DNA from: an uncultured Clostridia bacterium
GTDB taxonomy: Bacteria; Bacillota; Clostridia; Oscillospirales; Acutalibacteraceae
NCBI GenBank assembly: GCA_937920235.1
Contig: CALGUK010000039.1
Coordinates: forward strand, 1 to 64,000
Length of the DNA: 64,000 bases
Direction: 5' to 3'
Part shown: positions 61,056-64,000 of the stretch, piece by piece
How the letters are laid out: every line of letters begins with the position of its first letter
Numbering within the stretch: position 1 is the stretch's first letter
The notes under the pieces: generated by a model
What the model saw: the letters and a program-made list of their open reading frames with translations, nothing else
What the model was told of the DNA's origin: nothing
Databases searched by the model: none
Program-made: the position numbers and the translations under genes

Positions 61056-63075
61056 GGCTGAAATTCTTGCTCCCGTCGGAAATTCAGAGGTGTTGCGTGC
61101 CGCCGTGCTTTCAGGTGCGGATGCGGTCTATTTTGGTTTGGGAAATTTTAATGCCAGAAGAAACGCTCAGAATTTTTCTGAAGAGGAAGCTCGCAGGGCA
61201 ACAGAATACTGTCACTCCAGGGGTGTTAAGGTGCATATAACTCTTAACACCCTTATTAAAGATTCTGAGCTTAACGATGCAATAAATGCCGTAAAAACCG
61301 CTTGTAAAATCGGTGCGGATGCTGTTATTATTCAGGATATAGGTCTTGCAAAAGCAGTAAAAACCATTTGTCCGGATATTGAATTGCATGCATCCACGCA
61401 GATGAGCACGGGTACACTCTCCGGTCTGTTCAAGCTTAAAGAAATGGGATTTACGCGCGCTGTTTTACCCCGTGAGTTGAGTTTTGATGAAATAAAATAT
61501 CTCTGCAAGCGCTCCCCCATTGACCTTGAAATGTTTGTTCACGGTGCTTTGTGTATGTGTGTATCAGGTCAATGTCTTATGAGTGCAGTTCTCGGTTCAA
61601 GAAGCGGTAACAGAGGCTTATGCGCTCAGCCCTGCCGCCTTCCGTTTAAGGCAGTGAGAGGCACCGGGCACGATTTAAGTCTAAAGGATTTGTCCCTTAT
61701 CGAGCACATCCCCGAGCTTTACAGCCTCGGAATAAAATCCTTTAAAATCGAGGGCAGAATGAAACGTCCCGAATATGTCAGTGCAGTTATCGGTGCCTGC
61801 AAAAAATCTCTTGACGGACAATATGATTTTTCCGTTCAGAAGGATCTTAAGGATTTATTTTCTCGCTCCGGCTTCACAGACGGTTATTTCAGAAGCCGTC
61901 TCGGAAGGGATATGTTCGGATACCGTGAAAAAGAAAATGTCTGTTCTGCTACAAAGGAGCTTTTTTCAAAATATTCTTCTTTATACGAAAAAGAAAATGC
62001 AAGATATAATATAAACTTTAAATTTCGCGGAAAAATCGGCGAAAAAGCAGTTCTCACAGCAGAATGTAATGAAATTTCCGTAACCGTTGAAAGTGAAATG
62101 CTATGTGAAGAGCCGATTAATCGTCCCATTGCACCCGAAAGAATAAAGGATGCGTTATCGAAATGCGGAGGCACTCAGTTTTGTGCAGGTATAATCGACA
62201 TACCCGATGATATTGATTTTTCGCTTCCCGTCTCTGCATTGAATTCAATGCGCCGTGAAGTGATTGAACAGCTTGACAGCGGCATAGGACAAGTTACAAG
62301 CAGAAAGCTACTACCCCCGCCCGTGCCGACGAACGTTGTCTCCCGAAACTACAGGGAAATTTATTGCCGATTTGACAGTATCGAGCAAATTCCCGAAAAT
62401 AATGAAGCAGATCTCATATTTGTACCGCTCGGAAGCGATGAAGAAATTATAAAAGCAAATGGCTACGGTGTTGAACTCCCCCACGGCATGTTCGGAAATG
62501 AAGAAAGAACGGAAAAACTTCTCTCCCGTTCTTCTGCAGAATATTGTCTTTGTCACACACTTGATGCTGTTTCTGTTGCCGAAAAATACGGCAAAAAAAT
62601 TATAGCATCACCGTCAATGAATGTTTTCAATTCATTATCTATGGACCAGGCAAAAGTGCTCGGAATTTCCAAGGTTATTGTTTCAAACGAATGTACTCTT
62701 GACAATTTTGACAAGATTTCATCCTCCTTGCCCAAGGGCATAACAGTTTACGGCAGACTTCCTCTTATGCTCACAAGAAACTGTCCGATTAAAAACGGGA
62801 AAAGTTGTGCTGAGTGCGGGCGTCAAAGCGAAATCACTGACCGAAAGGGCATTAAGTTTCCGGTCAGATGTCATATGGGATATAGTGAAATACTTAACTC
62901 GCGACCGATTTTTATGGCAGACAGATCGGATGAAATTCCCCCCTGTGATATTCTTTTCTTTAATTTCACAACGGAGAGCCGAAGTGAAATTTCTGAAATT
63001 TTATCTGCCTATTATAACGAAGAAAAGCCTCAAGGCGAATTTACCCGAGGTCTTTTATACAGAGGTGTTGAATAG
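61045..63075 (+). CDS. U32 family peptidase / hydroxylation-type enzyme (DUF3656)
   Basis: 677 residues, start ATG 61045 with AAAGG six bases upstream, inside the end of zapA (ATG 61048 also possible). The N-terminal barrel has 'EILAPVGNSEVLRAAVLSGADAVYFGL', 'MFVHGALCMCVSGQCLMSAVLGSRSGNRGLCAQPCRLPF' with the Cys set of U32 proteins, and a C-terminal DUF3656-like domain with more Cys ('RNCPIKNGKSCAECG'). Relatives include TrhP/RlhA (RNA hydroxylation) and collagenase-like peptidases, so the label peptidase may be wrong. Overlaps dut by one base. Confidence 0.9.
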   Translation: MMNKAEILAPVGNSEVLRAAVLSGADAVYFGLGNFNARRNAQNFSEEEARRATEYCHSRGVKVHITLNTLIKDSELNDAINAVKTACKIGADAVIIQDIGLAKAVKTICPDIELHASTQMSTGTLSGLFKLKEMGFTRAVLPRELSFDEIKYLCKRSPIDLEMFVHGALCMCVSGQCLMSAVLGSRSGNRGLCAQPCRLPFKAVRGTGHDLSLKDLSLIEHIPELYSLGIKSFKIEGRMKRPEYVSAVIGACKKSLDGQYDFSVQKDLKDLFSRSGFTDGYFRSRLGRDMFGYREKENVCSATKELFSKYSSLYEKENARYNINFKFRGKIGEKAVLTAECNEISVTVESEMLCEEPINRPIAPERIKDALSKCGGTQFCAGIIDIPDDIDFSLPVSALNSMRREVIEQLDSGIGQVTSRKLLPPPVPTNVVSRNYREIYCRFDSIEQIPENNEADLIFVPLGSDEEIIKANGYGVELPHGMFGNEERTEKLLSRSSAEYCLCHTLDAVSVAEKYGKKIIASPSMNVFNSLSMDQAKVLGISKVIVSNECTLDNFDKISSSLPKGITVYGRLPLMLTRNCPIKNGKSCAECGRQSEITDRKGIKFPVRCHMGYSEILNSRPIFMADRSDEIPPCDILFFNFTTESRSEISEILSAYYNEEKPQGEFTRGLLYRGVE

Positions 63076-63518
63076 TGAAAGAACTGAAAATCAAAAAGAT
63101 AAGAGGAAATGCAAAGCTCCCATCAAGAAGCACCACAGGCAGTGCCGGAATGGACCTTTACGCTTGCATTGACAAGCCGATAACGCTCAGAAAAGGCGAC
63201 ACTGCACTTATCCCCACAGGTATTGCTATCGGTCTTGACGATCCGCATTACGCCGCATTTGTGTATGCAAGAAGCGGTCTTGCAATAAAACACGGAATAG
63301 GTCTTCTCAATTCGGTAGGTGTTATTGACAGTGATTATCGCGGCGAAATCTGTGTCGGCATTATCAAGCAAACTGACACGGAATACACAATTGAGCCGTT
63401 TGAGAGAATTGCACAGATGGTAATTCAACCGATTGAGTTACCCGAAGCCGTTGAAACAGAAAGTCTCGATGAAACCGACAGAGGTGCAGGCGGATTCGGC
63501 TCAACAGGAACAAAGTAA
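63075..63518 (+). CDS. dut: dUTP diphosphatase
   Basis: 147 residues from GTG 63075, overlapping the preceding stop. All five dUTPase motifs are present: 'STTGSAGMDLYA' (I), 'ARSGLAIKHG' (III region), 'GVIDSDYRGEICV' (II/III), 'PFERIAQMVI' (IV), and the C-terminal arm 'RGAGGFGSTG' (V). The trimer cuts dUTP to dUMP and pyrophosphate, keeping uracil out of DNA. Confidence 0.97.
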   Translation: MKELKIKKIRGNAKLPSRSTTGSAGMDLYACIDKPITLRKGDTALIPTGIAIGLDDPHYAAFVYARSGLAIKHGIGLLNSVGVIDSDYRGEICVGIIKQTDTEYTIEPFERIAQMVIQPIELPEAVETESLDETDRGAGGFGSTGTK

Positions 63519-63567
63519 AAGCAAAAACACTCTATATGGGAATCGAACTTCATTGTATCTGATACGG

Positions 63568-63605
63568 AACAACCCCGAAAAGCATCTCTTTCGGGGTTGT
63601 TGTTT
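63568..63605. terminator. Bidirectional terminator between dut and rqcP
   Basis: AACAACCCCGAAA (63568-63580) pairs with TTTCGGGGTTGTT (63589-63601), followed by GTTTT. Confidence 0.85.
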
Positions 63606-63844
63606 TATAACTGTTCATACATTTCTGTTGCTGTTTGTTTTGTTGCATATTCGGTTACATTAAGAACCTTATATTTTGTAATTTTTTCACCGAACTTAAT
63701 TTCAAGGATATCCCCTTCTTTAACATCATAAGATGCTTTGACAACTCTGCCCGCAACGGATATATGACCTGCATCACATACTTCATTTGCAACGGTTCTT
63801 CTCTTGATAATTCTCGATACTTTTAAAAACTTGTCCAATCTCAT
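63605..63844 (-). CDS. rqcP: RqcP-like S4-domain RNA-binding protein
   Basis: 79 residues; the S4 fold starts 'MRLDKFLKVSRIIKRRTVANEVCDAGHISVAGRVVKASYDVKEGD'. The length and sequence fit RqcP (YabO), which works with RqcH to add alanine tails to stalled nascent chains on 50S subunits. In Firmicutes it is commonly next to an HU gene, as here. Confidence 0.9.
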   Translation of the reverse strand: MRLDKFLKVSRIIKRRTVANEVCDAGHISVAGRVVKASYDVKEGDILEIKFGEKITKYKVLNVTEYATKQTATEMYEQL

Positions 63845-63855
63845 AAAAATTCACC

Positions 63856-63887
63856 TAAAAAAATCAGGGAGTCTCGCATGACTCCCC
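63856..63887 (-). terminator. Terminator or attenuator between hup and rqcP
   Basis: GGGAGTC (63867-63873) and GACTCCC (63880-63886); on the minus strand the stem is followed by a T tract at 63857-63863, so it can end the HU transcript just before rqcP. Confidence 0.8.
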
Positions 63888-63907
63888 AAAATTTTGCAAA
63901 AGCTTAA

Positions 63908-64000
63908 TTATTTAACAGCTGCTTTGAGTGCTGCGCCTGCCTTAAATGCAGGAACTTTTGTTGCCGGAACTGTCATTGTTTCGCCTGTTCTTGGGTTGCG
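63908..64000 (-). CDS. hup: HU-family DNA-binding protein, 3' part only
   Basis: Thirty C-terminal codons are visible and continue past the window edge. 'RNPRTGETMTVPATKVPAFKAG' style sequence and the end 'AALKAAVK' are unmistakable for HU: the RNP arm that inserts into the minor groove and the closing helix. HU bends and packs DNA. Confidence 0.95.
   Translation of the reverse strand, partial: RNPRTGETMTVPATKVPAFKAGAALKAAVK

Overview
The window reads as chromosomal DNA of a low-GC, spore-forming, anaerobic Clostridia-type Firmicute, most likely a gut member of the Ruminococcaceae/Oscillospiraceae. Supporting this are the sporulation sigma factor SigG, a YlmC/YmxH protein, ZapA, RqcP, a BlaI/BlaR1-type pair, strong AGGAGG ribosome sites, TTGACA/TATAAT promoters, ferredoxin-bearing anaerobic enzymes, and many glycosidases for plant and mucin sugars. 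This is inferred from gene content; no database was searched.

Layout. 0-5.2 kb: a beta-propeller glycosidase-like gene, then a BlaI repressor and M56 sensor-protease operon with two near-perfect operators, a membrane protein and an alpha/beta hydrolase. 5.3-14.3 kb: secreted domain-permuted GH3 beta-glucosidase, ketopantoate-reductase-like enzyme, AI-2E transporter, DUF1846 protein, and an old-yellow-enzyme/4Fe-4S reductase of the BaiCD/BaiH type. 14.3-18.7 kb (minus): overlapping operon of radical SAM protein, iron alcohol dehydrogenase, M20 peptidase and SDR. 18.8-27.6 kb: acyltransferases, then divergent sugar operons (sialidase-like lipoprotein plus Gfo/Idh/MocA enzyme; GH2, methyltransferase, aldo-keto reductase, ECF S component).

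27.6-52.1 kb looks like an accessory region. It holds a complete L-fucose operon (fucI, fucA, fucU, kinase) with a GH33 sialidase and a dead GH35 fragment, which together point to host mucin-glycan scavenging. It also holds a barstar beside a frameshifted MuF-barnase toxin, an IS3 transposase fused in frame to a serine-recombinase tail, a two-gene candidate nuclease system, a Crp/Fnr plus 4Fe-4S pair, and a LuxR-controlled operon (unknowns, alkyl sulfatase, CstA, and two secreted proteins sharing a novel-looking C-terminal tag), then a GH18 protein. A dispersed repeat occurs six times, always in one orientation and only in this region. It carries two hairpins, one with compensatory base changes, and mostly lies between convergent genes. 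The last copy abuts an initiator tRNA gene at 52.1 kb.

52.2-64 kb is core-like: EamA transporter, FkbM methyltransferase, two HAD phosphatases, PduL-type acyltransferase, a membrane protein, glmS, sigG, ylmC, zapA, a U32 peptidase, dut, rqcP and the 3' end of an HU gene.

Best candidates for something undescribed are the repeat/insulator family, the 36.6-39.1 kb nuclease pair, and the shared 38-residue Cys/His tail on two secreted proteins.
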